From: Neoarius graeffei
Lineage: Eukaryota; Chordata; Actinopteri; Siluriformes; Ariidae
DNA: 64,000 nucleotides
Assembly: GCF_027579695.1 (NCBI RefSeq)
Contig: NC_083582.1
Span: 32,060,464 to 32,124,463 of the forward strand
Direction: 5' to 3'
Shown here: piece by piece, positions 32,416-44,109 of the stretch
How the letters are laid out: the number at the start of each line of letters is the position of its first letter
Numbering within the stretch: position 1 is the stretch's first letter
Notes under the pieces: generated by a model
Told to the model about the DNA's origin: nothing
Database searches by the model: none
What the model saw: the letters and a program-made list of their open reading frames with translations, nothing else
Made by a program: the position numbers and the translations under genes

Positions 32416-32662
32416 GTGTATCTTATCCTTGTTCAAACGTCACCGACCATCATCGATTTGGACGTTCTGACTTCTTTCTTCATAAAAATGGACAACCATC
32501 AGACACTGACAGACTCACTGCTTGGACCCCAGGATATAGAACCATCAGGCAGCCAGACTCCAGGCCCTGTGACAATTCAGCCAACTGAGACAGCCTTCTG
32601 TGCACACAAATCTGACTCATTCCCTTGCCTGCAACCCCTCTCGTTGCACCAGCAAGCCCAGG
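32416..32662 (+). CDS. prrt2: prrt2 first coding exon (CDS from 32488)
   Basis: The exon begins after TTTTAG; ATG 32488 opens MDNHQTLTDSLLGPQDIEPS and a Pro/Ser/Gln-rich, disordered stretch (GSQTPGPVTIQPTETA). The donor at CAGG|GTGAGG (32663) ends in phase 1, needed by the next exon. The open frame runs on to 32829, but that is intron read-through. PRRT2 is a presynaptic, dispanin-type membrane protein that acts on SNARE-dependent release and sodium channels; its N-terminal half is proline-rich and poorly conserved. Identity therefore rests mainly on the C-terminal exons. Residues 1-58 of 210. Confidence 0.7.
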
Positions 32663-33527
32663 GTGAGGTACATGAGCCTGGAGAGGTCGTAGTAGTCGTC
32701 AAACCGAAGACTGCAAATGGTAGTGGCGTGACCTTTCTTGCTGAGATCTGGGTTGAATCTAGTTGTGGGGTGGTGGTGGTTCCTCTTCCCCTTCCCTTAA
32801 CCTTGTCTCCTCAGTTGGCAGCATGGTAATCCTGGTGACTGCAAAGATTCTGTATAAATGTTCAGTTAATCTCAAATGCCTGCCACTACAACAAGCTTTA
32901 GTTTTTCAATGGGACTCAAAGTAATGTGTGAAAAAGACAAACATTATATAAAAGGCTTATTTTCATTGCAGATGCTTATAGATAATGGACCAATATTAAA
33001 TAATAGCACTGGGATGACCGCCGAAGCATTTTGTATACCTGAAAGCAACAGTGAATTATTCAGGGAGCACTTTGTGTCAAGGCTGATGGAACCAGTGGTT
33101 AAGTGTTAAGCTAGTGTTGCATACTATAGTTTGCGTTTCATTACAAGTGACAATCTCTTGTTAGTAACCACTGTATATTTGCATGGTTTATGGTTGGTAG
33201 ACAGGCTGCTAGCTGGACATTTTTCATTATTTAAAAGGCCACGGAGACAGTTTATCAGGCCATTTCGAATAAAAAAGCAAGGTGTATTTTTCCACTCCGA
33301 GTGTGTACACTTAACGTAATTAAATCCATGCAGTCTAATTAAAACTGTCCAGAAGGTTGTCCTGTCAGGAGCAGCAAGGGAGACCCTGATGTTATGAAGA
33401 CTGGCACATTAATTATTTTCTTTGGTGGTTAATTAGAGTTTTATTTAAAGATCAAAGACTGCCAGTGCAGTTTTCTGTCACTGTCAGATGGGGAAGGGAG
33501 CATGTGAGACAGATCAGACTAGGCATT

Positions 33528-35419
33528 TAACCAGAAAGGTTGGGATGCTGTGTAAACTGTAAATAAAAACAAAATGTGAAGATTTGCAAATCATGGAAAC
33601 CCTATATTTCATTGAAAATGGTACAAACAACATATCAAATGCTGAAACTGAGAGATTTTATTGTTTTTTGAATTTGATGTCAGCAACACGGATGAAAAAA
33701 GTTGCGACGGGGCATGTTTACCACTATGTTGCATCACCTCTACTTTTAACAACGCTCTGTAAATGTTTGGGAACTGAGGAGACAAATTGCTGTAGTTTTG
33801 AAAGAGAAATGCTGATGGGCAATTTCAGTTGCTCAACAGTTTGGAGTCTCCTTTGTCATATTTTGTGCTTCATAGTGCGCCATGTTTTTTAAATGGGAGA
33901 CGGGTCTGGACTGCAGGCAGGCCAGTTTAGCACCCGGACTCTCTTACGACAGAGCCATGCAGTTTTACTATGTACAGAAAGTGGCTTGGCATTGTCTGTT
34001 TTGTCAAAAAAAGATTTTGCCTGGATGGCAGCATATTGCTCTGAAACGTGTATACCATTCAGCATTAATGATGCCTTTCAGATGTACAAGCTACCCATGT
34101 CATGTGCACTAATGCACCCTCATACCATCACAGATGCTGGCTTTTGAACTGTGCACTGATAAGGCAGATGGTTCCTTTCCTCTTTAGATGGTTCCTTTCC
34201 TCTTTAGCCTGGAGGACGTGGTGTCCATGATTTTGAAAAAGAATTTCTACTTTTGATTCGTCAGACCTCGGGACAATTTTCCACTTTGCCTCAGTCCATC
34301 GTAAAAGAGCTCGGGCCCAGAGAAGGTGGCGGTATTTCTGGATCTTGTTTATATCTGGTTTTAACTTGCATTTGTGGATGCAGTAATAAACTGTTTTCAC
34401 AGATGATGTTTTTTTGAAGTGTTCCTGAGCCCATACAGTGATTTCCACTACAGACACATATCTGCTTTTAATGCAGTGTCATCTGAGGGCCTGAAGATCA
34501 CAGACATCCAATTTCAGTTTTCAGCCTTGTCTCTTGCATACAGAGATTTCTCCAGATTCTCTGAATCTTTTAATGATATGTACCGTAGATGATGTGATCC
34601 CCAAATTTTCTGCAATTTTACATTGAGGAACGTTATTCTTAAATTGTTGCACTGTTTGCCCATGCAGTCTTTCACAGAGTAGTGAACCCCTCCCCATCTT
34701 TACTTCTGAGAGACTCCACCTCTCTGGGATGCTCTTTTTATACCCAGTCATGTTACTGACCTGTTACCAGTTAACCAAATTAGGTTTGTTGTTTTGCTTT
34801 TTTGCATTACACAACTTTTTCAGTCTTTTGTTGCCCCTGTGGGTGGCATAGTGGTGTAGTAGTTAGTACTGTTGCCTCACAGCAAGAAGGTTCTGGGTTT
34901 GAGCCCTGTAGCCAGTGGGGGCCTTTCTGTGTGGAGTTTGCATGTTCTCCCCATGTCTGCGTGGGTTTCCTCCGGGTGCTCCGGTTTCCCCCACAGTCCA
35001 AAGACATGCAGGTTAGGTTAATCGGTGGCTCTAAATTGACTGTAGGTGTGAATGGTTGTCTCTACGTGTCAGCCCTGCGATGATCTGGCGACTTGTCCAG
35101 GGTGTACCCCGCCTCTCACCCACAGTCAGCTGGGATAGGCTCCAGCTTGCCTGCGACCCTGCACAGGATAAAGCGGCTACAGATAGTGGATGGATGACAG
35201 GGATGTTGCCCTGTCCCAACTTTTTTGAACCGTGTTGCTGACATCAAATTCAAAATGAGCATATATTTAAAAAAAAAAAATTTCTCACTTTCAACATTTG
35301 ATATGTTGTCTTTGTACTATTTTCAATGAAATATAGGGCTTCCATGATTTGCAAATTATTGCATTCTGTTTTTAGTCACAGTTTATGCAGGGTCCCAACT
35401 TTTTTTGGAATCAGGGTTG
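33528..35419 (-). mobile_element. Degraded Tc1-like element in prrt2 intron, with nested SINE
   Basis: The right end reverse-complements to CAACCCTGATTCCAAAAAAA, the family also present at 61849. The left end is eroded (AAAGGTTGGGATGCTGTGTA). Minus-strand pieces of transposase: CKIAENLGITSSTVHIIKRF (34521-34751) and VVEITVWAQEHFKKTSSVKT (34128-34457). A type A SINE is inserted at 34841-35204. Confidence 0.75.
34841..35204 (+). repeat. SINE type A in prrt2 intron
   Basis: Same type A body; flanked by GTTGCCCCTGT (34830-34840) and GTTGCCCTGT (35205-35214), a near-identical target duplication. Confidence 0.75.
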
Positions 35420-35700
35420 TATTAGAGCTGTGTTACTTCCACCTATGGTGAAGTCACATGCATTCCTGCAACTGGACGCGGACTACTTTTCAATTCAGCC
35501 TTTTGATAGCTAGGTGAGGTTAATGATAAACTATTTTCTCTGTATATCTGTATGGATCAATAAAGTCTATCTATTATTTGTTTAATGTTTCATGTACGCA
35601 TCTTGAGAATAGCTAAACCGTAACATCTTTATGAAATGTGAAAGCAATAAAATATCCATTATTCTGGACTGATTATCAAATCCACCATTTTTGTCGGCAG

Positions 35701-36011
35701 GTCATGGAGTCTGTTCCTCTTCTCCAGAAGCAAAAACGTCAGTTCCTAGACTCTCCTCTCCACCTCAACGTCATCATTCTGTCCCCCAGGCACATCCCCC
35801 TCATTTTGGACGCACACGAAAGGGTAGCAGATCCAGCTCCATTGCTTACACAGCATTCTCACCACGGCCCTCAATCTCCCGTCACTCCAGCTTGGCGACC
35901 AACCCACCGCTGGATCGCTCCAAACCCAGAGATTACCTCCTCCTGGCTATTATTGCCTGCTTCTGCCCCGTTTGGCCAATTAACATTGTGGGATTTGTCT
36001 ACTCTGTCATG
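35701..36011 (+). CDS. prrt2: prrt2 exon: proline-rich part and first membrane segment
   Basis: Phase 1 in (acceptor TTGTCGGCAG), phase 0 out (donor GTGAGC at 36012). Codes residues 59-162: a Ser/Pro/His/Arg-rich region, then [20 protein letters not shown] and [20 protein letters not shown]. The KPRDY and CFCP-WP motifs are diagnostic of PRRT2 and related dispanins (CD225 family), where this hydrophobic stretch is the re-entrant/first membrane helix. A second open frame overlaps but lacks these motifs. Confidence 0.92.
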
Positions 36012-36203
36012 GTGAGCAGAAATTGAGAATTATGTTTGTCTTGCTTTGATGGGAAGGTGAAGATTGTGGGATTTTTGCTGCCCTTTCATATTTCAAATAA
36101 AAGCCCAGAAATAATCATAGATGTAATCAGATCAGTTTTGTTTAGCCCAATTTATGTGTGAGGGTCTGGAACCAGTATGATTGTCTAGTGTTGATATGCT
36201 ACA

Positions 36204-36856
36204 TGGCCAAAAGTATGTGGACACCTGAACATCACACATTACATTAATGGCATTTGGCAGGCACTCTTATCCAGAGCAACGTACACCATACCCAGAGCAG
36301 CCTGGGGAGCAGTTGGGGGTTAGGTGCCTTGCTCAAGGGCACTTCAGCCATTCCTGCTGATTCAGGGACTTGAACTGGTGACCTTTTGGCCCCAAAGCTG
36401 CTTCTCTAAAAATTAGGCCATGGCTTCCCCCAATATGTGGGTCTTCTCCAAACTGTTGGAAGCTCATAATTGTATAAAATATTTCTTCCTTTACTGACGC
36501 TAAGAGGCCCTAACCTGCCCCTGTGCATGAAGCGAGGTCCAGGAAGACATAGTTTGTGCCAAGGTTGGAGTGGAAGAACTTGAGTGTCCTTGAGAACCTC
36601 AAGTGCCCTGACCTCAACCCCACTGAACACCCTATGTGATGAATTGGAACACCGACTGCACCCTCGTTCTTGTGGCTGAATGGCAAATCCCTACAGCCGT
36701 GCTCCAAAATCTAATGGAAAGACTTCCCAGAAGAGTGGGGGCTTTTATAGCAGGAAAGGGGGGTACCAACATTATATTAATGTGCATGAGTTTGGAATAA
36801 ATTAAAAGAAGCACATAAGGCTGTGGCGGTCAGGTGTATACACATGTTTGGGCATG
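36204..36856. mobile_element. Tc1/mariner-like MITE in prrt2 intron, with SINE fragment
   Basis: Left end CATGGCCAAAAGTATGTGGA and right end (reverse-complemented) CATGCCCAAACATGTGTATA are inverted. Inside, CCCTGACCTCAACCCCACTG encodes a PDLNP-like remnant of a Tc1 transposase. A different SINE-like block (TTATCCAGAGCAACGTACAC; 36237-36430) interrupts it. Confidence 0.55.
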
Positions 36857-37080
36857 TACTGTATTTGTTCATGATAGAGTTTGAAATAATGTAAGGAAGT
36901 AGTACTTCAGTGGTTCAGGTTCTGCGCAAGTAACTGGAAAGTTGTGAGTCTAAATCCCAGAAGTGTCAGAGAGCGACTGTCAGCTGCTCAATAGTGTATT
37001 ATCTTGCTTGTAAATTGTGTAGAAGTGTCTGCCAGAATTAATTATGGACACAACTGTCACTTGTGTCTATTTGTATCTAG

Positions 37081-37210
37081 TCCCGCAATAGCTTGGAACA
37101 GGGGAATATTGATGGAGCCATACGGCTGGGCCGCGTAGCGAAGCTGCTTTCCATCGTGTCAATTGTGGGTGGGGTTATCATTATTGTGGCATGTGCTGTC
37201 AATTTATCAA
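37081..37210 (+). CDS. prrt2: prrt2 exon: second membrane helix
   Basis: Starts after TATCTAG with [20 protein letters not shown], then [20 protein letters not shown] (membrane helix, residues about 184-204). Human PRRT2 has [20 protein letters not shown] at this place, so identity is clear. Donor GTAAGT at 37211, phase 1. Confidence 0.95.
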
Positions 37211-37499
37211 GTAAGTGACCTCTGTCTGTGTTTCTTACAATATTATGCAGAACATAAATTTGTCAGGGTATTTTCAAGCACGTTTGCTTGCAACTGTGAA
37301 ATAAGTTGTGAAGTAAAAACATGCGAGTATTTTTAGATATGAAAGTACATTTTTAAGAGGCTATAGTAATTAACTGTTTGGATTGTCACTGATCTATCAT
37401 TATTTTCTTTATGCTTTGACCCAAAGACCCAAACAGTCTCTATCGTATTTTAAGTTCTTCAGTTATTCAAATACATGAATTATATGTTAATTAAATAAT

Positions 37500-38600
37500 G
37501 TTGGCTGGCTTTGAGTGGTATATCAGGTATATTCCATTCAGCTAGCATGATATTGAATGAGTCGAAGATGAGTAGCTGAATGGAATATATCTGATATCTC
37601 ACGAAAAAAGCCAGCCAATATTATCATGACTGTCATACATACACATTCGATGGAGCAATTATAGATTTTACAAAAATTTAAGAACAGGGCGGTAACTTAC
37701 CAATGTCGAATGCTGATTCTGATCGAATGTAATTCAACGTTCTGTCGATCCAATGTACAAAGTCAGAGTTCTAACAATAAAAATGGTACAAGTCCAAAAA
37801 ACCTGAACAACAACCCAACTTGTATACAAGTTATATCCAGGTTGACAGTTCAAATTTACTTTTGGTCATAGTGGATTGTTACATTGCAGTTGTTCAAAAC
37901 AAAAGGGTTTTGCTGAGTGAAGTCCACGAGCGAAGTCCTCTTGTAAAAGTCTCCGTCACTTTTTTCCTCACCTCCAAGTAGAACTTTGACAATATTTCCG
38001 CTATTGCTCTCTTTTCCAGTTTTTCGATGTCCGTTGGTATGTTTTTCTCTTGTAAGGATGCGTGAAGAATATCCAGTGAAGTTTTTATAGCCTTTCGGGT
38101 GTTCAGCGCGTCTGTCTCTTTAAATCTTCTGCTTTTAATGAAGCAAACATCACGACTGTTTTTGTTTACAAACTGTCAGTCATTCGCTAGTGCGGAAGTT
38201 TTACATCTCCAACGTGTCCCTTTTCCGTTTTTTTTTTAATGTCCATTATTATGTTTTTCTCTTGTAAATATGCATGAAGAATAATGAAGTTTTGGTAGCC
38301 TTCCGGGTGTTGAGCGCGCCTTTAGTTTCAGTTTATTTATTTAGTGCTTAAACCCAGCACTGAATTAACCCCATCTTCTTTCTCTCCTGGCTGACAAAGA
38401 AATGATTGTGAGCATGCGCAACAGAAAAGTTTTGTCATTGGATCTTCGTGTGTGATGTCATGGAGTTGTCTTGACAGCGTGCAATATTATAACAATATTG
38501 CATGCTCATTCTCCATTGGGTAGAGTGGCGTAATAATAAGCGGTATGATAATATTGTATGCCATCAATAAACCCACTAGAAGGGAATAGAATACATGTTT
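37500..38600. repeat. Interspersed repeat with ~44-bp foldback in last prrt2 intron
   Basis: GGCTGGCTTTGAGTGGTATA (37503) and its inverse ending at 37616 form long arms around a ~27-bp loop. The rest, to about 38600, has further short inverted AATATTG motifs (38486-38503, 38548-38560). No coding frame. Family not identified. Confidence 0.45.
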
Positions 38601-38725
38601 TTATTCCATGGAAAAAGTGGCCCGTATGTACAGTAGAATATAAAATATTTAGAGCTACTTAAATATTCAGTGCCTTTTTAATGTTTTACCGTGAAACATG
38701 TTCATTTTTGATCTGTGTTTTGCAG

Positions 38726-38742
38726 TTAACGTGAAATCCTGA
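38726..38742 (+). CDS. prrt2: prrt2 terminal coding exon
   Basis: After TTTTGCAG the last codons INVKS and a TGA stop (38740-38742) follow; the split codon A|TT gives I206. The short luminal/extracellular tail parallels human INLGVYK. Total spliced CDS 633 nt. Confidence 0.85.
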
Positions 38743-39544
38743 GGCGAGGTTCACATCAGATTACTAACCGCAAGACCATGCTTCTGTCTGGCTATCTATC
38801 TGTTCCTGTGATCACAGTTTTAGCTAGGTGATTAATAAGTAAGCTGACACCTTGTTCCTCTCCAGCACTCTCTAATTAATCATAATAATAATACTAATTC
38901 AAGACTACATTCAATCTGAAACCCCACCACAAGAAATGGAGTTGAAATGCATGAATGTTTGAATCAGTGTTTGCAGCAGACCATTTGAGCCAAATAGCCA
39001 AAAGCACTTGATGATGAAGCTGTAATACACACACAGTCCACATTAGGCTTGGTCAGAATGCACGTTTCAGATCAGCTATGAGAACTGCACTGCATCATGC
39101 AAAATGTTTGAGAAAAATGCATCATAAGTCCTGAGATTCTTCCTTGTCTTGTGAAGAGGAGGAGAATACACATTGCACTATTAGAGCGGAAAGTGATATG
39201 CCCACATCGACAGATACTGGAACCAAACTTAATGTTTTAATGTGAATAATGAACGAGGCATTACTGGACTAGAAGCAGAAAGATGGCAGCTCGTTAATTA
39301 TTAATACAAAATGTAATTTTTTAAAAAATGTTTTTTAGTTTGTTTTATGCGTTTCAAAGTATAATTTAATATTTTTTACTTATTTAAATTAAGGGAGCGG
39401 GTTTTTTGTTTGTTTGTTTTATTACTTATTTAATATACTTTTGTTGTCATGTTTCATATGATGTTCATAAATTGAATTCATGACTGAACAACTTGCCTGA
39501 AGATGTTTCTGTATGGCGTCAGGTTATCTTCTGTTTTGCATATA
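38743..39544. other. prrt2 3' UTR and downstream
   Basis: Presumed 3' UTR; I did not see a canonical AATAAA here, so its end is not fixed. No other element recognised before the Tc1 at 39545. Confidence 0.4.
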
Positions 39545-41135
39545 CAGTTGTGCTCAGAAGTTTACATACAGTGACATGAACGTCATGGCAACATTTGGGC
39601 TTTCAGTAATTTCTTTGAACTGTTCTTTTTCTGTGGCAGAATGTACAGCATACATCTTTAATTTTAAAAAAACCACTAGAATTTGGTGCACAAGTTTTCA
39701 TTTTCTTTGGGTTTTCTGAAATCAATACAGGGTCAAAATTATACATAGATGGTCAAAAATGTACATATGCTCACTTAGATTACTAATTTAGAGGTGCTGA
39801 AACTTCCAAAATGTCTCTTATCTTGCCAAGGACGAGGTCTCTTAACTTCCTGTTAGAGATCATGATTGACTACAGCTGGTAGCTTCTATGTGCCTTCATA
39901 AAAAGGGTTTGTTTACAGCACTCACTGGATTGACCAGCACACAGTAAAATGGGAAAGTTCAAGGAGCTCAGTGCAGATCTGAGAAAGAGAATCGCAGATG
40001 TACACAACTCCGGAATGTCTCTTGGAGCCATTTCTAAACGACTGCAAATTCCAAGATCAGTTCAAACAATTGTATCCAAGTTATTGTGAGGTGTAGTCAC
40101 ATTGCCAAGCCACTTTGCTTCAAGAAAACCCAAACTGTCACCCTCAGCTGAAAGGAAATTGGTTTGGATGGTCAGGAACAACCTGGGAACCACCATGGCA
40201 CAGCCCTGCCATGAACTGGAAGCTGATGGATCACTGTCTACATTTAAGATCACTGTGGACTAAGAGGCTGCTATCCAAGAAATAACCCCCTGATCCAAAA
40301 TTGACACCTTCAAGCTTAACTAAAGTTTGAAGCTGACCACACGGACAAAGAAAAAGCCTTCTGGAGGATAGCTGTATGGTCAGATGAGACAAAGATTGAG
40401 TTGTTTGGCCACAATGACCACCATGTACAGAGGGACACTGTATCAGCTGGTGGTGGTGGTAGGATCATCATGCTCTGGGGCTGTTTTGCTGCCAGTGGAA
40501 CTGGTTCATTGCACAAAGTGGATGGAATAATGAAGAAGGAGGACTACCTCAGAATTCAATATAAACTATCAGAAACTTGAACACGACTTGGGAGTTACAA
40601 CAGGACAATGAACCTAAACACATATCAGAGCTGGTTGTGGAGGATAAAGCAGGCTAACATTAAGCTTAAAACAAGTCCTGACTTCAACCCTATTGAAAAT
40701 ATATGGACCGTGCTTACAAGTCGAGTCCATGCCAAGAAAAAAAAAAATTTAATTGAACTCTACCAATTCTACCATGAAGAGTCGTGAAATATCCAACCAG
40801 AATTCTGCCAGAAGCTTGTTCATGGTAAACAAAAATGTTTGGTCAAGGTGAATCTTGCGAAGAGACATTTTACCCAAATATTAGGTGTGATGTATGTATA
40901 TTTTTCTGACTCTGTATGTATAATTTTGACCCTGTGTTGATTTCAGAAAACCCAAAGAAAGTTAAAACTTGTGCACCAAATTCTAGTGTTTTTTTTTAAA
41001 TTAAAGATGTATGCTGTACATTCTGCCACAGAAAAAGAATAGTTCAAAGAAATTACTGAAAGCCCAAATATTGCCATGACCTTCATATCCAAGATAACGT
41101 TCATGTCACTGTGTATAAACTTCTGACCACAACTG
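39545..41135 (+). mobile_element. Tc1-like transposon, degraded
   Basis: Ends CAGTTGTGCTCAGAAGTTTA and (right, reverse-complemented) CAGTTGTGGTCAGAAGTTTA; TA at 39543-39544 on the left. Length 1591 bp. The transposase starts at ATG 39949 (MGKFKELSADLRKRIADVHN, then GAISKRLQIPRS) but hits a stop within 50 codons; later fragments such as CCTCAACTTC-type PDxNP region (40678-40700) are frame-shifted. Long inner repeats (CCCAAATATTGCCATGAC) complete the inverted ends. Confidence 0.85.
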
Positions 41136-41154
41136 TGAATTTTTTTTAATTATA

Positions 41155-41378
41155 TATCCATCCACATTTACTGGATATGAGCAATCGCGTACTCTGATTG
41201 GCTACTCTATTACTAGGCTATCAACTCAAATACCGTGAGTAGAGAAAAACAAATGGCGGCGCATGTTGCTGAACCAACTGAGGACAAACTAAAAACTACT
41301 CGAAAACAAACCCCTCAAAAATACAAAAAAGCAATAAAATATGGAATGAAAGTATTTGATGGTAAGAACTTTTTTTTC

Positions 41379-41446
<68 letters not shown>

Positions 41447-41610
41447 GCATTTTTTTCACAAATTGCTCCTGTCATTTCACCCGGTTTGTTTACATTCTAA
41501 GTGGAAATGATTTTGTCGAACATTTTGTATAAAGTTTTTATTTATCGAATTTGCTAAAAATGAAAATACTCTTTCTCAAAATCCAGTGAATGTGGATAGA
41601 ATAAAACAGT
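41155..41610 (+). mobile_element. Non-autonomous element with conserved exon, copy 2
   Basis: Inverted ATCCACATTTACTGGAT / ATCCAGTGAATGTGGAT ends. The exon from ATG 41253 reads MAAHVAEPTEDKLKTTRKQT then KKAIKYGMKVFDG, followed by a GTAAGA donor; the same peptide appears at 2171. An (AAT)n run (41379-41413) directly followed by (TTA)n (41415-41448) forms a hairpin. Confidence 0.45.
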
Positions 41611-41699
41611 TATTCCACAAAATCTCATCGTACAAGGCTTATAGACAACTTGGTGCTACACGCCTCGTCGGCTATCAGTTCATGTACGGCTCGATTTCG

Positions 41700-43102
41700 T
41701 GGAATAACTGTTATATGATCTTTGTGAAATTTAAAACAATAATGTCTAAATATGGCCCTTAAAAATGCAATAACGCAGTTCCACAAATATCACTTTGTTT
41801 TTATTTCCTACACAACGTAATATGTAGCCTGTTTGATTAAAAAAATAAGTATGCCAAGTGTTTGAAGAAAATTTTGGATGGTTTCATAGGACATGATGTC
41901 TCCTACAGGCAAAACATTCATCATTGTACTGTATATAGACTTTATATGCTGTTTTGTTTTTTTTGTACTGAAATATATTGTAGGATTTACATTTGAGCAC
42001 TGTGTAAACCTTTGAAATCGAACTTTCATCACTCGTGGACTCACAACAAAACCTCATTTTGCATTATATATCGAATTAGCTAGTAATGATTAACCCTTTC
42101 TGTACCTGCACTGGGAATGTTGGATTCCTGACGCAGTTAATATTAGTGACTTGGATTTTTTTTTTTTTAAGTGTTGTGGTATTTTTAATTATAATCTTGT
42201 GAGTAGTTGTCGGCAACGCAGTTAGACTAAACAGACCATTTTACTAATAACAATATGACATGATGAGTCACAATGTTGATGATTTGGCTGTATTTTTTCC
42301 CCCCACACTTTCTTGACAGGAATTGTCTGCCCTAAGAAGACAATGATGAATTTTGTATTGTATAAAACAAGTTTATTACAAGCATGGCACTTATATTTGC
42401 ATGGTCTTTTTTTGTAAGTCTTGTAGCCTTCACAGTGTATATCTGAAGGGAAAAGAGAAATAAACAGCTGTAAATGTCTGTTATTAAGCCTAAGAAGTGA
42501 TATCTCTCTCTCTCTCTCTCTCTCTCTCTGAAACTGACTCAGTGGGGTTTTTTTGCCGTGGAAACTGTCAGCTTTTGTTAAGGTCCAGTGGTTCTCCGAA
42601 TTAGGATTGACATATTGAACTTGACAAGAGGGTAAAATTGTGTTGATTTCGTAATGTAATTAGTGAGCAGTACGAAGATGGAAAGTGGCAGCTGAGGAGA
42701 GTGCCAGTTTGTATGTGTGCATCTGCGTGACTTATATGCCTGAGAGGGGATATTAAAGAACAGTGAAAAAAAAATCCCAGGAAATTTTCACGAGAGAAGG
42801 AATAAACATATGAGAGAGCAGGAGAAGCAAGTGAAGCAGGGAAGAGCTGAGGCTGTGCATCATTACCCAGTGAAGCATGAGGTTAAAAGATGGAACAGGG
42901 GAACCTGGAGAGAAGAGAAGCAGACATCCAGGAGGGAATGTTTTAAAGGGGCATGCTCTGGGGGGGGGAAAAAAAGACACTTTTTTTTTTTTTGTGCACA
43001 TAAAAACACATTTGGGTATCTGGAGCCTACCACCCCAGAAACTCTGTAATTGCTGGGTTTCAGTAACGTGACTTTTCTTAGCGGTTTTACCAGAAGTGAA
43101 AT
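41700..43102. other. Intergenic, (CT)n microsatellite
   Basis: (CT)n at 42502-42529. No gene recognised; overlapping open frames around 42753-43138 on both strands are G/T-run artefacts. Confidence 0.45.
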
Positions 43103-43128
43103 AGCTGGTGGTCTAAACGGCTGCCGTA

Positions 43129-43450
43129 GTGCAAACAACTAGCGATAACTTATCAGAGTATGCTCGTAATCTAGAAGCCACTGCTCGCTTTAGATATATT
43201 CAGAAGATTGCTGTGTGCAATGGAATCGACCCCGACAGTCTGGGAAAGAAGGATTTGTCATACGATCTCGAAAACGACCCTTCAGTTGAGTTCTCCGACA
43301 TCTCGAACTACCTGGTGTTGTAGACGTCCTTCTACACCACAAAACAGATGAAAGTGTGGAAGAGTATGGAGGCTTACGACTTTTTTGTATGTGGCTGGGT
43401 AAAGGACCTCACTATCAAGTCGCTGTCGAATAAATCCTGTATTGTTGGGG
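43129..43450 (+). pseudogene. ISL2EU-like N-terminal exon, broken
   Basis: Reads NLSEYARNLEATARFRYIQK, CNGIDPDSLGKKDLSYDLEN and SVEFSDISNYLVL, then a TAG stop at 43321. The same frame resumes TSFYTTKQMKVWKSMEAYDF and FVCGWVKDLTIKSLSNKS, typical of the segment before the SWIM finger. The stop indicates decay. Confidence 0.55.
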
Positions 43451-43565
43451 TTTTTTTTGTTTGTTTTTAAGCTTTTCGTTCGCATCTTTACAATGAAGCG
43501 CTGCAAGCTGAAGTGTAAACAAACCGTTGGCTTGATTCTCACTTGTGTTGGCTCTTATCTCTCAG

Positions 43566-43715
43566 GTAAATCATTCAGAAAGATCATCAGAAACCCCGTT
43601 AAAGACCTGGATCTTAGTTAAACAAGACGGAGAAGTGATCACGGCGCATTGTAACTGTATGGCTGGGGAAGAATTTTGTCGCGACCTTCATGCATATGGA
43701 CTTTGTGAGGAGTAA
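43566..43715 (+). pseudogene. SWIM-type zinc-finger exon
   Basis: After CTCTCAG the frame reads [40 protein letters not shown] and LHAYGLCEE, with a TAA stop. CNCMAG is the CxC core of SWIM fingers; the usual downstream CxH is altered (FCRDLH). SWIM modules bind DNA or protein. Fifty codons, phase 0 start. Confidence 0.6.
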
Positions 43716-44109
43716 AGAAAGAAACAGCTGGGGACTTTAGCTCTTCATGACTTAAAAAGTACTGTAAAATAATGACACACAGCAAGAAAAGTACTTGGAA
43801 AACACTCAGGACGTAGCCGAGAGGGATACAAACCTTTCACCAAGTGATCACTGCAAACTCGAGCATGCTTCGACTCGGCTCCCTTCAATTTCACTGAGAG
43901 GTTCAAAAGCTGCCTTTCTCAACGTCTTTTTGTGAAATCCTGTGTTCGTTCACCCATTTTTATTAATTCACGGGGAACCCTGAAGAAACTTTTATCAGTT
44001 TCACGGTTTGATCGATTTGAACAACGCAAGCGTAAGGCCTTTTTCATGCGAGCAATGCACCTTCTCCGTACAAACGCTTTGTCAACTGAGCTTTGGTAGA
44101 CCACCAGCT

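Larger units (their letters stand above)
43103..44109 (+). mobile_element. ISL2EU-like non-autonomous transposon
   Basis: Inverted ends AGCTGGTGGTCTAAACGG and AGCTGGTGGTCTACCAAA (right, reverse-complemented), flanked by TA-type bases. It keeps two coding exons on the + strand: 43129-43323 (NLEATARFRYIQKIAVCNGI, DPDSLGKKDL) and 43566-43715 with a SWIM-like zinc finger. The combination fits ISL2EU elements, which normally also encode a YqaJ nuclease; that part is absent. Confidence 0.55.

Noticed and set aside
32663..32829. Extension of the prrt2 first exon to the TAA at 32829
   Set aside because: The spliced phase requires the donor at 32663; the extension has low-complexity Val/Leu runs unlike PRRT2.
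42753..43138. Overlapping plus- and minus-strand frames
   Set aside because: They depend on G- and T-runs and have no recognisable features.
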